A stretch of 10,693 bases of DNA from JALOBO01 sp023228225 (GCA_041663585.1 JBAYMN010000025.1:1-10693), one strand, 5' to 3'. Shown: positions 1-8,238, counted from the first letter of the stretch. Numbers and translations: made by a program. Notes: generated by a model not told the origin, from the letters alone.

Positions 1-2
1 AA

Positions 3-881
3 GAAATATTAAAAGAATTAGAAGAATATATTGAACTTGCACCACTTCATATGCCAGCTAATATTACTGGCATTAAAGCATGTATTGCTGTTATGCCTAC
101 AAAGCCTAATGTTGCTGTGTTTGATACCGCTTTCCATTCATCTATGCCTAAACGGGCTTTTATGTATGGTTTGCCTTATTGGGCATATTCGGAATATAAA
201 ATTAGGAGATATGGTTTTCATGGTACATCTCATAAATATGTATCCGGCGAAATGATAAAACTGTTAGATAAACCTATTGAAGAAACAAAAATAGTTACTT
301 GTCACTTAGGTAACGGTAGCAGTATTTGTGCTGTTAAAGGCGGAAAAAGCATTGACACTTCAATGGGATTTACTCCTCTTGCGGGCGTTATTATGGGTAC
401 GCGTTCTGGTGATATTGATGCCGCCTCGGTAGAATTTTTGGCTAAAAAAATGAAATTGTCAATAGCCGAAATTATTTCCATATTAAATAATAAAAGCGGT
501 TTGCTTGGTATTAGTGAAATTTCAAGTGATATGCGCGAACTAGAAAATGCATTTGAAAATAAAAATGAGCGCGCAATTCTTGCAATTGACATGTTAAGTT
601 ATCAAATAAAAAAATATATTGGTTCATATTCTGCTGCAATGGGTGGAATAGATGCAATTGTATTTACGGGCGGTATTGGCGAATATACTCCGTCCGTAAG
701 AGAAAAAGTGATGAGTGGGTTAGAATATTTAGGAGTAAAATTAAGTGATAAAGCAAATTATAACGCTCCACGCGGTGTGATTTTTCAAATTTCGGCAGTA
801 GATTCTGATGTTAAAGTTTATATTATACCTACAAATGAAGAACTTGTTATTGCAAGCGATACAATGCTACTTACAAAATAA
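3..881 (+). CDS. ackA: Acetate kinase, C-terminal part (5' end outside window)
   Basis: Acetate kinase interconverts acetate + ATP and acetyl-phosphate + ADP in the cytoplasm; with Pta it links acetyl-CoA to ATP formation in fermentation. The frame is open from the window edge, so 292 residues are seen of a family length near 400; roughly the first 105-110 residues are missing, including the N-terminal nucleotide-fold signature. Visible family motifs in order are APLH-x-PAN (about residues 13-19 of the fragment), VAVFDTAFH with the conserved Asp at fragment residue 41, YGFHGTSH, HLGNGSS, MGTRSGDID with the conserved Arg, FTGGIGE, and a C-terminal TNEE-x-x-IA. The usual HNPAN reads HMPAN here. 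No clear terminator follows the TAA; a promoter for the next genes begins 20 bp downstream. ackA beside yceD-rpmF is a common Firmicutes arrangement. The ATG at 51 is internal and is not the start. Confidence 0.97.
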   Translation, partial: EILKELEEYIELAPLHMPANITGIKACIAVMPTKPNVAVFDTAFHSSMPKRAFMYGLPYWAYSEYKIRRYGFHGTSHKYVSGEMIKLLDKPIEETKIVTCHLGNGSSICAVKGGKSIDTSMGFTPLAGVIMGTRSGDIDAASVEFLAKKMKLSIAEIISILNNKSGLLGISEISSDMRELENAFENKNERAILAIDMLSYQIKKYIGSYSAAMGGIDAIVFTGGIGEYTPSVREKVMSGLEYLGVKLSDKANYNAPRGVIFQISAVDSDVKVYIIPTNEELVIASDTMLLTK

Positions 882-900
882 TTAAACTCCAAAAATATTA

Positions 901-929
901 TTGACAAAATGCTAAATACAATATATAAT
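901..929 (+). promoter_or_regulatory. Sigma-A-type promoter for yceD-rpmF
   Basis: TTGACA (901-906) and TATAAT (924-929) are separated by exactly 17 bp, a perfect match to the housekeeping consensus. Transcription would start near 936, leaving a leader of about 43 nt before the TTG start at 979. The position just after the ackA stop makes it the likely promoter of the yceD-rpmF pair. Confidence 0.85.
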
Positions 930-963
930 ATCCAAGTCTGGCTGATAGTTGCATTATATATTT

Positions 964-981
964 AAGGGGAGCATACGCTTG
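964..981 (+). promoter_or_regulatory. Ribosome binding site that fixes the yceD TTG start
   Basis: AAGGGGAG (964-971) lies 7 nt before the TTG at 979. The in-frame TTG at 949 has no purine-rich sequence upstream and lies ahead of this site. Starting at 979 also gives the family-typical opening MLIDVVKAR. Confidence 0.8.
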
Positions 982-1485
982 TTAATTGATGTTGTAAAAG
1001 CAAGAATTAATCAGGGTAAACCCATAAAATTACAATTTACTCAAAAAATTGATGATAGTTTAATTTGTGATTACAATGCCCGATTTTTAAGTGAAATTGA
1101 GTTTTGCGGAGAATATTATTTAGACCAGTTTCAAGACATTAAGGTTCAAGCAAAAATGTTTGCAAAAATAGAATTTTTGTGTGCACTTTGCGGAAAACCT
1201 GTTATAAAAGATTTTATTATTGATGTTGATGAAACCTTTACACAAATAGCAAATAAGGAAAACTACACATTTTCAAAAAATAATATTGAACTTAATCAAT
1301 TAATTACCGACAATATTGTTTTGAATATGCCCACGGTAGTTAAATGTAGTGAAAATTGTTTAGGTCGCTGTCCTATTTGCGGAATTGATAAAAATACTAC
1401 AAAATGTAATTGCGAACTCTTAAATTCACAAAATAAGGAAGAAGATATAAATCCTTTTTCAATTTTGAAAACTTTAAACAAATAA
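979..1485 (+). CDS. yceD: YceD/DUF177 family zinc-ribbon-like protein
   Basis: This 168-residue protein belongs to the YceD (DUF177) family, which is typically encoded directly before ribosomal protein L32. The family is linked by gene context, and in some organisms by experiment, to 23S rRNA or 50S ribosome biogenesis; the biochemical role is not settled. Cysteine pairs show the family pattern: C68-x2-C71 in the middle, then C123, C127, C131-x2-C134 and C143-x-C145 near the C terminus, probably binding metal. The part between is beta-rich and acidic, and the tail is poorly conserved and charged. The start is TTG at 979, chosen from the ribosome binding site. The gene ends 14 bp before rpmF and shares its promoter, so both should be co-expressed at a level set by the strong upstream promoter. 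Family assignment is firm; function is inferred. Confidence 0.9.
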   Translation: MLIDVVKARINQGKPIKLQFTQKIDDSLICDYNARFLSEIEFCGEYYLDQFQDIKVQAKMFAKIEFLCALCGKPVIKDFIIDVDETFTQIANKENYTFSKNNIELNQLITDNIVLNMPTVVKCSENCLGRCPICGIDKNTTKCNCELLNSQNKEEDINPFSILKTLNK

Positions 1486-1499
1486 TTAGGAGGTGTACT

Positions 1500-1703
1500 A
1501 TGGCAGTACCAAAAGAGAAAATATCAAAGGCAAGACGCCGTTCAAGAATTTCAGCAAACTTTAAAGCACCAAAAATTGCACTTGCAGAATGTCCAAAATG
1601 CCACGAACTTAAAATTTCCCATAAAGTTTGCACAAAATGTGGATATTATAAGGGCGAGCAAGTTATTAATATGGAAGAAAAAAAAGATAAGCCAAAAACT
1701 TAG
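1500..1703 (+). CDS. rpmF: 50S ribosomal protein L32 (zinc-binding form)
   Basis: L32 is a small protein of the large ribosomal subunit that binds 23S rRNA. The 67-residue product begins MAVPKEKISKARRRSR, the classic basic N-terminal tail. It carries the zinc ribbon with C31-x2-C34 and C44-x2-C47, followed by GYYKG and V as in other L32 proteins. This is the cysteine-containing (C+) form, not the zinc-independent paralogue, so it needs zinc. The acidic/lysine-rich tail after residue 55 is slightly longer than usual. A strong AGGAGG (1488-1493) sits 6 nt before ATG. It is the second gene of the yceD-rpmF unit and is followed by an intrinsic terminator about 30 bp downstream. Confidence 0.97.
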   Translation: MAVPKEKISKARRRSRISANFKAPKIALAECPKCHELKISHKVCTKCGYYKGEQVINMEEKKDKPKT

Positions 1704-1733
1704 TAGTTTTTACATATTATTGAAATCAATATT

Positions 1734-1759
1734 AAATCTCGGGTTTACCGAGATTTTTT
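1734..1759 (+). terminator. Intrinsic terminator after rpmF
   Basis: A 9-bp perfect stem, AAATCTCGG (1734-1742) with CCGAGATTT (1748-1756), closes a 5-nt GTTTA loop and runs into a T tract (1754-1759). It begins about 30 bp after the rpmF stop and separates this unit from plsX. Confidence 0.85.
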
Positions 1760-1771
1760 GCTATGATTTTT

Positions 1772-1818
1772 AAGTATAATTTTAATTTATACTTCTATTG
1801 ACAAAATTATATATAATT
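1772..1818. promoter_or_regulatory. Two palindromes upstream of plsX, possible operators
   Basis: The first is AAGTATAA (1772-1779), 7 nt, then TTATACTT (1787-1794), an 8-bp perfect inverted repeat. The second is a perfect 14-bp palindrome AATTATATATAATT (1805-1818). A TTGACA (1798-1803) lies between them. plsX is regulated by lipid-sensing repressors such as FapR in many Firmicutes, so an operator here is plausible. The sequence was not recognised as a known FapR or FabT site, and AT-rich DNA makes palindromes by chance. Confidence 0.35.
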
Positions 1819-1865
1819 AGCCCGCTCTACAAAAATGGATAATATATTAATTTGGGTTATTTTAT

Positions 1866-1894
1866 TTGTGCTTTGGGGTAAAATTATGTATAAT
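1866..1894 (+). promoter_or_regulatory. Probable promoter of the plsX-rnc-smc-ftsY unit
   Basis: TATAAT (1889-1894) is preceded at 17 bp by TTGTGC (1866-1871), which keeps only the TTG of the -35 consensus. Transcription would start near 1901, about 22 nt before the plsX ATG, just leaving room for the GGAGG at 1913-1917. A TATAAT at 1812-1817 is an alternative -10 without a convincing -35. Confidence 0.45.
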
Positions 1895-1922
1895 AATATG
1901 ACCTCATATTATGGAGGCGGTA

Positions 1923-2951
1923 ATGAAAATTGTACTTGATGCTTTTGGCGGAGACTACGCACCCGAAGAAATAATTAAAGGTGCGTGCTTAGCGATTAAA
2001 CAAACAAATGATATTTCTATTATCTTAACTGGTAAACAGAATATAATTAGTAGTTTATTAAAAAAGTACGATTATGACACTGCGCGCATTACAATTTTAA
2101 ATGCGAACAGCGTAATAACATTTGATGAAGTTCCTACGACTGCAATTAAGCATAAGACGGATTCCTCAATCGTTATTGCATTAGAAACGCTAAAACATAA
2201 TTTTGACGTTGTCGGCGTTGTGTCTGCTGGCAGTACTGGTGCATTATTAGTTGGTGGTTTATTAAAATTGGGCAGAATAGCGGGTGTGTCGCGTCCCGCA
2301 TTAATGCCTGTTTTGCCTACCATAACTAATTCTATGGTGGGATTAATTGATTGCGGTGCAAATATGGATTGTAAGCCCATAAATTTATGTCATTTTGCAG
2401 TCATGGGTAGTGTGTATATGCGTGCAATATACAATGTGCCTAATCCAAGAGTTGCGCTTTTAAATATAGGCACCGAAGAATCAAAAGGCAATGAACTAAC
2501 TAAACAAACATATATCTTGTTGAAAAATTCTCCAATAAATTTTGTTGGAAATGTTGAGGCTCGTGATGTTTTAAGTGGGCAAGTTGATTTAGTGGTTAGC
2601 GATGGCTTTAACGGCAATGTGCTTTTAAAATCAAGCGAAGGTATGGCACTTACGGTTATGCATATGCTTAAAAAATTTGTTAAATCTGATTTTAAAAGCA
2701 AAATTGGGGCAATTTTAATGAAAAACTCATTTATAAAATTAAAGGATAAATTGAATTACTCACAGTATGGTGGGGCTGTTATTTTAGGGTTAAATGGTAT
2801 CGTAATAAAAGCACATGGTTCATCTACGGCAGGATCTATATGCACGGCAATTAAACAAGTAGTGCAACTAAATGCACACAATTTAACACAAGAAATAAAA
2901 AATGAAATTGATAACATAAATTCAGCACTGAAAGGAATGGTGGAAAATTGA
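1923..2951 (+). CDS. plsX: Phosphate acyltransferase PlsX
   Basis: PlsX converts acyl-ACP and phosphate to acyl-phosphate, the donor used by PlsY to acylate glycerol-3-phosphate in phospholipid synthesis; it is a peripheral membrane enzyme. The 342-residue length is normal. It opens MKIVLDAFGGDYAPEEI, then shows SAGSTGAL (from residue 101), RPALMPVLPT, LIDCGANMDCKP, the glycine-rich LLNIGTEESKG, DGFNGN (227-232) followed by LKSSEG, and KAHGSS (from 296), all family hallmarks. The ATG at 1923 was chosen because GGAGG (1913-1917) lies 5 nt before it and it gives the standard N terminus; the in-frame ATG at 1911 overlaps that site. Its TGA overlaps the rnc start by 4 bp. No acyl carrier protein gene follows, unlike in many Firmicutes. 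Confidence 0.97.
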   Translation: MKIVLDAFGGDYAPEEIIKGACLAIKQTNDISIILTGKQNIISSLLKKYDYDTARITILNANSVITFDEVPTTAIKHKTDSSIVIALETLKHNFDVVGVVSAGSTGALLVGGLLKLGRIAGVSRPALMPVLPTITNSMVGLIDCGANMDCKPINLCHFAVMGSVYMRAIYNVPNPRVALLNIGTEESKGNELTKQTYILLKNSPINFVGNVEARDVLSGQVDLVVSDGFNGNVLLKSSEGMALTVMHMLKKFVKSDFKSKIGAILMKNSFIKLKDKLNYSQYGGAVILGLNGIVIKAHGSSTAGSICTAIKQVVQLNAHNLTQEIKNEIDNINSALKGMVEN

Positions 2952-3655
2952 AAGAAGCAAATTTAGTTTTTGACAAAACTACTGCAACAGATTTAGAGTT
3001 AAAAATAGGTCATGTTTATAAAAATAAAGAATATTTACATAAGGCATTTGTGCATTCCTCTTATGCAAACGCGCACAACATTGACAGTAACGAAAAATTG
3101 GAATTTTTAGGCGATAGTATTTTAAATTTCGTTGTCGCCGAATACTTTTATAAGAATAATTTAGGAGCAAGTGAAGGTGAATTATCTACCGCTCGTGCAA
3201 AAATGGTTTCAAAAGATGCGCTATGCGGAATAATTGGCAAACTTGAATTAAATAAATATTTATTGGCACAATCAGAAAACAAAGTGCAATCATCAGATTC
3301 AGTAAAATCTGATATGTTTGAAGCAATTGTTGCTTCAATATATTTAGATGATAGCCTTTACAAAGCCAAGAAATTTATTTATAATAGTTTAAATCTGGGC
3401 GAGGTGAAAATGGAAGAAATGGAATTGAAAGATTTTAAAACTAGGCTTCAAGAATATTATCAGTCGCTTAAAGGTAGATATAAAATTGTTTATCAAACAT
3501 TAAAATCGGAAGGTAAGCCACATAATATTCTGTTTACAATAGAATTAAAAATAAATAGTAAAGTCATGGCTGTCGCTTCTGCCCACAACAAAAGCACTGC
3601 GGAACAACAAGTTGCAAAACTGGCACTGATTAAATTGGGTATTGAAAAAGAATGA
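2948..3655 (+). CDS. rnc: Ribonuclease III
   Basis: RNase III cleaves double-stranded RNA, including rRNA precursors, as a Mg-dependent homodimer. The 235-residue protein has the usual two-domain layout. The catalytic domain (about 10-155) carries NEKLEFLGDS with E52 and D56, and SDMFEAIVASIYLD with D122 and E125, matching the four metal-binding acidic residues of the family. The dsRNA-binding domain (about 160-233) begins DFKTRLQEYYQ, continues GKPHNILF and ends with the KSTAEQQVAKLAL helix. The segment before D122 (LLAQSENKVQSSDSVKS) lacks the glycines usually seen there. Start is TTG, overlapping the plsX stop as TTGA, with a purine-rich AAAGGA (2931-2936) and GGTGG upstream, which suggests translational coupling. 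rnc before smc is the common Firmicutes order. Confidence 0.96.
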   Translation: MKEANLVFDKTTATDLELKIGHVYKNKEYLHKAFVHSSYANAHNIDSNEKLEFLGDSILNFVVAEYFYKNNLGASEGELSTARAKMVSKDALCGIIGKLELNKYLLAQSENKVQSSDSVKSDMFEAIVASIYLDDSLYKAKKFIYNSLNLGEVKMEEMELKDFKTRLQEYYQSLKGRYKIVYQTLKSEGKPHNILFTIELKINSKVMAVASAHNKSTAEQQVAKLALIKLGIEKE

Positions 3656-3684
3656 TTTAAATTAATTTATACATAATTTTAAAA

Positions 3685-3700
3685 AGAGGTATGGTCGTTG
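3685..3700 (+). promoter_or_regulatory. Ribosome binding site that fixes the smc TTG start
   Basis: AGAGGT (3685-3690) lies 7 nt before the TTG at 3698. The ATG at 3691 is out of frame, closes after five codons and abuts the site too closely. The 42-bp gap after rnc holds no clear terminator or promoter. Confidence 0.7.
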
Positions 3701-6700
3701 AATCTTAAAAAAATTGAAATGGCAGGTTTTAAATCTTTTGCCGATAAAATAGATGTAGAATTTGATACGGGTATTACCGCTATTGTAGGTCCTAACGGTT
3801 GTGGGAAAAGCAATGTTGCGGACGCTATTCGTTGGGTGCTCGGTGAGCAAAGCGTAAAACTTTTACGCGGGGCTCAAATGCAAGATGTAATTTTTAGCGG
3901 TACCGAAAGTCGTAAATCGCTGTCATATTGCGAAGTTTCGCTTATTTTTGATAACGCAGATCACGCACTTGATATTGGATATGATGAAGTTGTAATTTCT
4001 CGTAAACTTTACCGTTCAGGTGAAAGTGAATATCTTTTAAATCGTGCGCCATGTCGGTTAAAAGATATTATCAATGTGCTATATGATTCCGGAATAGGCA
4101 GAGATGGCTATTCTATAATTGGACAGGGTAAAGTTGAAGAAATTATTAGTGCTAAACCCGAAAACCGTCGCACAATTTTTGAAGATGCGGCAGGTATTTC
4201 TAAATTTAAAAGCCGAAAACTTGAAGCCGAAAGAAAACTTGAACGCACAAATGAAAATCTTGTACGTTTAAATGATATTACTACCGAAATAGAAAGGCAA
4301 TTAAGCCCGCTTAAAGAACAAGCCGAAACCGCAAAAAAATACTTAGAATATAAACAACAATTAAGACATCATGAGATTAACAGTTACATAGCCGAATATG
4401 ATAGCGCAAGTGAAAATAAGCAAAAAATAAATGCGAAAATTGAAGCAATTTTACAAGAAATTAGTATTAAGCAAAGTACTTTTGATGAAACAGTTAAAAA
4501 GTACGAAGAAAATTTAAATGCAATTAATACAGTAGATAAAAAAATCACCTCAGTTCATGAAGAAGTTTTAAATTATACAGTTAGCCTAGAAAAATTTAAA
4601 GGTGAAGCACGTCTTATTGAAGAAAAAATCAATCACCTTAAACAAGAAAATAATAAATTAAATTTTGAAATTGATGAGTATAACAATAAACATAAAGAAT
4701 TGCAAATTGAACAAGCTGAAAAAGAACAAATATTAAAAAATAAATCTGAATTATTAAATGAACTATCCAATAAATACGACAGTTCTAACTCTGAGTATCA
4801 AAAACTTACACTTGAACTTATGCAAAATCAAACTGTGGCAAAATCTAATCAAAAAGCCGCATTTGAGGTATATGACAAACTGTCAGATGTTAAATCGGAA
4901 TTTTCTAGACTAAATGCTGAAAAACAAGCACTTTCGGATAAACAAAAAGATAGCAATGGCAAACTCATTACGCTAAAAAACCGCTTAAACGAAAGCAAAA
5001 AACGCGAAGAAGATTTAAGGGTGCAAGCACAAGACAAAACAGATAAAAAACAAGAATTAAAAACGCAAGCAGATTTATTAACTTCAAAATATAACGAATA
5101 TGCAGTGAAGTTAAAAGAAGCGGAAGAAGATTTAAGCGCATTAAATTCTAAATATCACAGTTATGATTCAAAATTTAGGCTTATGTCCGATATGCAGGCC
5201 GAATATGAAGGTTATAGTTATACTGTCAAAAAATTATTACAAGATTCTGCTTATAATGAACAATTAAAATTACAAATTGTTGGCGTAATTGCTAATCTTA
5301 TGAGTGTTCCACAAAAGTTTGAAACCGCTATTGAAATGGCACTCGGACAGGCTGTACAAAATATTGTTACAAAAAACGAAGATGATGCAAAAGCAATTAT
5401 AGAATATTTAAAAGAAAAAAATTATGGTAGATTAACACTACTTCCTATTACTTCAATTAAACCGCGTAGTTTACCAGTATCAGAACGCGAAATTAATGTG
5501 CCTGATTGCTTTGGTGTAGCAAGCGATGTTATTAAGTATGACTATTCATTAGATGGTATTTTTAAAGGTCTTTTAGGTTCTACCGTTATTACTGGCAATA
5601 TGGAAACTGCTATTAATCTAGCAAAAAAACATAGATATGCGTACCGTATTGTAACATTAGATGGTGATATAATTAATCCAACCGGCTCAATGACAGGCGG
5701 TAGTAAAAAACCCGAAAGTACAAATTTGTTATCTCGTGAACGCGAAATTCAAACTATTCAAATTGAAATTGAAAAAATATCTGAACAAATTAAACAAAAA
5801 CAAACTGTCAAACTAACATTTATGCGTGAACAAGAAGAAATTTCTATAAGAATTAAGGATTTTAGCGAGCAAATTAGGCAAATTGAATTGCAAAATGCCA
5901 AAGAAGATGAGAAATTTGAAAAAGCACAAATGGAAACGGAAGATTTTCGCTATCAAATTGCCGAACTGGAAGATGAGTTGGGTCTAATTAAGCAACAGTT
6001 TAATGATATTAATAATCAAATAAATACTGTTGAACAAATGCAAAATATGGTTGTAACTTCAAAAGGTACAGCAAGTAAAAGTATATCAGACAGTGAACAG
6101 CAATATATGAATTTACAAATTAAATCCGAAAATTTGAACAATATTATTACGGATTATAAAGTGAAAATTGCCGCTTGTGATGCTGAAATTGAATCTTTAC
6201 TTGCAGACTTGGAAAGAATTAAACGCGAATCTACTATCGCATTAGTAAAAATTTCCGAAGATACTGCCGAAATTAAAAAGAACGAAAAAACTATAAGTGC
6301 AGCCGAAAGTTTAAGTGAAAGTACTAATGTTGAAAGTGGACTTTCATATTCCGAGATTACCGAAAAACTTGAAAAGTTAAAAGCAGATTTAACAAATTTT
6401 GATGAATATAAAGAAAAATTAAACGCCAATTTAAGAAGCGTTGAAGAGAATCGTATGGCTATTTCCAACGAATTAACGCGTGCGCAAGAAAAAAAGTATC
6501 AAGAGGAAATGGCACTTAACAAAATTGATACCGATATTGATGCAATGCAAACAAGAATTTGGGAAGAATATGAACTTACCTATACTCTTGCATTAGAGTT
6601 TAGACAGGCGGATTATGAACTTAAAAAAGGTCTTAACGAAATTAATAAGTTAAAACGTGAAATTAATAAACTTGGCTATGTAAATGTTAACGCAATAGAA

Positions 6701-7297
6701 GATTTTAGATTATTAAACGAGCGCTACGAAGATATGATAAAACAGATCAATGATTTAACAAAAGCACAAGAAGATTTGATGAAAATTATTAACGATATGG
6801 CAAAAGAAATGCTTTCAAGATTTGACACTGAATTTGAAAAAATTAACCGCAACTTTACAAAAGTGTTTAGCGAATTATTTGGCGGTGGCAATGCAAAACT
6901 TGTGCTTACTGAATCCGAAGATCCTTTACTTGCCGGCGTGGAGATTGTGGCTGAACCACCGGGAAAAAAATTGCAAAGTATTACACTGCTATCCGGTGGC
7001 GAAAAAGCACTTACAGCAATTGCAATTTTATTTGCAATATTAAAAATGCGTCCTATGCCCTTCTGTGTTCTTGATGAAATTGAAGCAGCGCTTGATGATG
7101 CGAATGTAGAAAGATTTGCAAAATATTTGCGTAGATTTGCTGAAACAACGCAATTTATTGTTATTACTCATAGAAAGCCAACAATGGAACTTGCAGATTC
7201 TTTGTATGGTGTAACTATGCAAGAAAAAGGCGTGTCTAAAATTATTTCAGTAAAATTAAGCGAGGCAGTCAAAAACAATGTGCCGGTGGCACAATAA
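3698..7297 (+). CDS. smc: Chromosome partition protein SMC
   Basis: SMC is the ATPase subunit of the bacterial condensin, working with ScpA and ScpB to compact and separate chromosomes. The 1199 residues match family length and architecture. The N-terminal head has Walker A GPNGCGKSN (31-39), KLLRG with its conserved Arg near 58, and YSIIGQGKVEEI leading into EDAAGISKFK. A long coiled coil follows to about 500. The hinge (about 507-668) starts at GYSYTVKKLL and ends near GSMTGGSKK. A returning coiled coil runs to about 990, then LGYVNVNAIEDF. The C-terminal head has LFGGGNAKLVL, signature LLSGGEKALTA (S1099) and Walker B FCVLDEIEAALDD with D1126 and catalytic E1127, then a conserved ITHRKPTME. 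All ATPase motifs are intact. It starts with TTG and lies in the plsX-rnc-smc-ftsY unit, 11 bp before ftsY. Confidence 0.98.
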   Translation: MNLKKIEMAGFKSFADKIDVEFDTGITAIVGPNGCGKSNVADAIRWVLGEQSVKLLRGAQMQDVIFSGTESRKSLSYCEVSLIFDNADHALDIGYDEVVISRKLYRSGESEYLLNRAPCRLKDIINVLYDSGIGRDGYSIIGQGKVEEIISAKPENRRTIFEDAAGISKFKSRKLEAERKLERTNENLVRLNDITTEIERQLSPLKEQAETAKKYLEYKQQLRHHEINSYIAEYDSASENKQKINAKIEAILQEISIKQSTFDETVKKYEENLNAINTVDKKITSVHEEVLNYTVSLEKFKGEARLIEEKINHLKQENNKLNFEIDEYNNKHKELQIEQAEKEQILKNKSELLNELSNKYDSSNSEYQKLTLELMQNQTVAKSNQKAAFEVYDKLSDVKSEFSRLNAEKQALSDKQKDSNGKLITLKNRLNESKKREEDLRVQAQDKTDKKQELKTQADLLTSKYNEYAVKLKEAEEDLSALNSKYHSYDSKFRLMSDMQAEYEGYSYTVKKLLQDSAYNEQLKLQIVGVIANLMSVPQKFETAIEMALGQAVQNIVTKNEDDAKAIIEYLKEKNYGRLTLLPITSIKPRSLPVSEREINVPDCFGVASDVIKYDYSLDGIFKGLLGSTVITGNMETAINLAKKHRYAYRIVTLDGDIINPTGSMTGGSKKPESTNLLSREREIQTIQIEIEKISEQIKQKQTVKLTFMREQEEISIRIKDFSEQIRQIELQNAKEDEKFEKAQMETEDFRYQIAELEDELGLIKQQFNDINNQINTVEQMQNMVVTSKGTASKSISDSEQQYMNLQIKSENLNNIITDYKVKIAACDAEIESLLADLERIKRESTIALVKISEDTAEIKKNEKTISAAESLSESTNVESGLSYSEITEKLEKLKADLTNFDEYKEKLNANLRSVEENRMAISNELTRAQEKKYQEEMALNKIDTDIDAMQTRIWEEYELTYTLALEFRQADYELKKGLNEINKLKREINKLGYVNVNAIEDFRLLNERYEDMIKQINDLTKAQEDLMKIINDMAKEMLSRFDTEFEKINRNFTKVFSELFGGGNAKLVLTESEDPLLAGVEIVAEPPGKKLQSITLLSGGEKALTAIAILFAILKMRPMPFCVLDEIEAALDDANVERFAKYLRRFAETTQFIVITHRKPTMELADSLYGVTMQEKGVSKIISVKLSEAVKNNVPVAQ

Positions 7298-7308
7298 CTG
7301 AGGTTCAT

Positions 7309-8202
7309 ATGGGATTTTTTTCAAAATTATTTGGCGGACTACATAAAACAAACGCTGAATTAAATAAAAAACTTAGCGCAATTAATAGCGGGAAATTAAA
7401 TAATGATTTTTTTGAAGATTTAGAAAGTTTATTAATTTCTTCTGACATTAGTGTCAATGCAACTAAACAAATTATGGCTAAACTAAAACTCTCTATTAAA
7501 GCACAAAAAATTAAGAATACAAACGATGTGAAGAATGAATTAAAAAGTATTATCGCAGAAATATTAAATACAACTGAAAAAACCGAAATTAAATATCCTT
7601 GCATAATTATGGTTGTTGGCGTTAATGGTGTTGGTAAGACTACTGCAATAGGTAAACTTGCGCACATGTATAAATTGCAAGGTAAAGAAGTAGTTTTGGC
7701 AGCGGCTGATACATTCCGTGCGGCGGCGACAGAACAACTTAGTGAATGGGCAAAGCGAGCAGCTGTTAAACTAATTAAATATTCCGAAGGGGCGGATCCC
7801 GCGGCTGTTGTATTTGATGCAATTTCTAGCGCAAAAGCGAAAAATATTGATATCGTTATTGTAGATACAGCGGGCAGACTCCAAAATAAAACTAGTCTTA
7901 TGGAAGAACTAAAAAAAATCAACCGAGTTATATTAAGGTCTTATCCCGAGGCACAACATAAAAATTATATTGTGCTTGATGCCACAAACGGGCAGAATGC
8001 AATTAGCCAAGTAAAATATTTTAACGATGCTGTTACTATTGATGGTATTATTTTAACAAAACTTGATGGCTCAGCAAAAGGCGGAGTTATAATATCACTG
8101 GCTTTTGAACAAAACATACCCGTGCTATATGTAGGTGTGGGCGAAAATATAGATGATTTAATACCCTTTAACGCTGATGAATACGCCAACGGATTGTTTT
8201 AA
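7309..8202 (+). CDS. ftsY: Signal recognition particle receptor FtsY
   Basis: FtsY is the GTPase receptor that docks Ffh/SRP-ribosome complexes at the membrane for insertion of membrane proteins. The 297-residue protein is a short type: it begins MGFFSKLFGGLHKT, an amphipathic membrane-targeting helix, and lacks the long acidic A domain of enterobacteria. The N domain spans about 20-95. The G domain shows G1 GVNGVGKTT (104-112), DTFRAAATEQL (134-144), G3 DTAGR (186-190), G4 TKLDGSAKGG (from 250) and the closing GVGENIDDLIPF. All key residues are present. GAGG (7300-7303) precedes ATG by 5 nt. It is the last gene of its unit; ffh, a frequent neighbour, does not follow, and no strong terminator was found just downstream. 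Confidence 0.97.
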   Translation: MGFFSKLFGGLHKTNAELNKKLSAINSGKLNNDFFEDLESLLISSDISVNATKQIMAKLKLSIKAQKIKNTNDVKNELKSIIAEILNTTEKTEIKYPCIIMVVGVNGVGKTTAIGKLAHMYKLQGKEVVLAAADTFRAAATEQLSEWAKRAAVKLIKYSEGADPAAVVFDAISSAKAKNIDIVIVDTAGRLQNKTSLMEELKKINRVILRSYPEAQHKNYIVLDATNGQNAISQVKYFNDAVTIDGIILTKLDGSAKGGVIISLAFEQNIPVLYVGVGENIDDLIPFNADEYANGLF

Positions 8203-8238
8203 ATTTCACAGTTGCTACCACAAGGCGAAACGCTTAAA

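Noticed and set aside
949..978. TTG at 949 as the start of the YceD protein
   Set aside because: It has no ribosome binding site, and the clear AAGGGGAG site serves the TTG at 979.
1798..1817. TTGACA with TATAAT as a plsX promoter
   Set aside because: The spacer is only 8 bp; a working housekeeping promoter needs about 16-18 bp.
7305..7922. Minus-strand frame of 205 codons opposite ftsY
   Set aside because: It lies wholly on the antisense of a well-conserved gene and resembles no known family; it is a codon-composition shadow.
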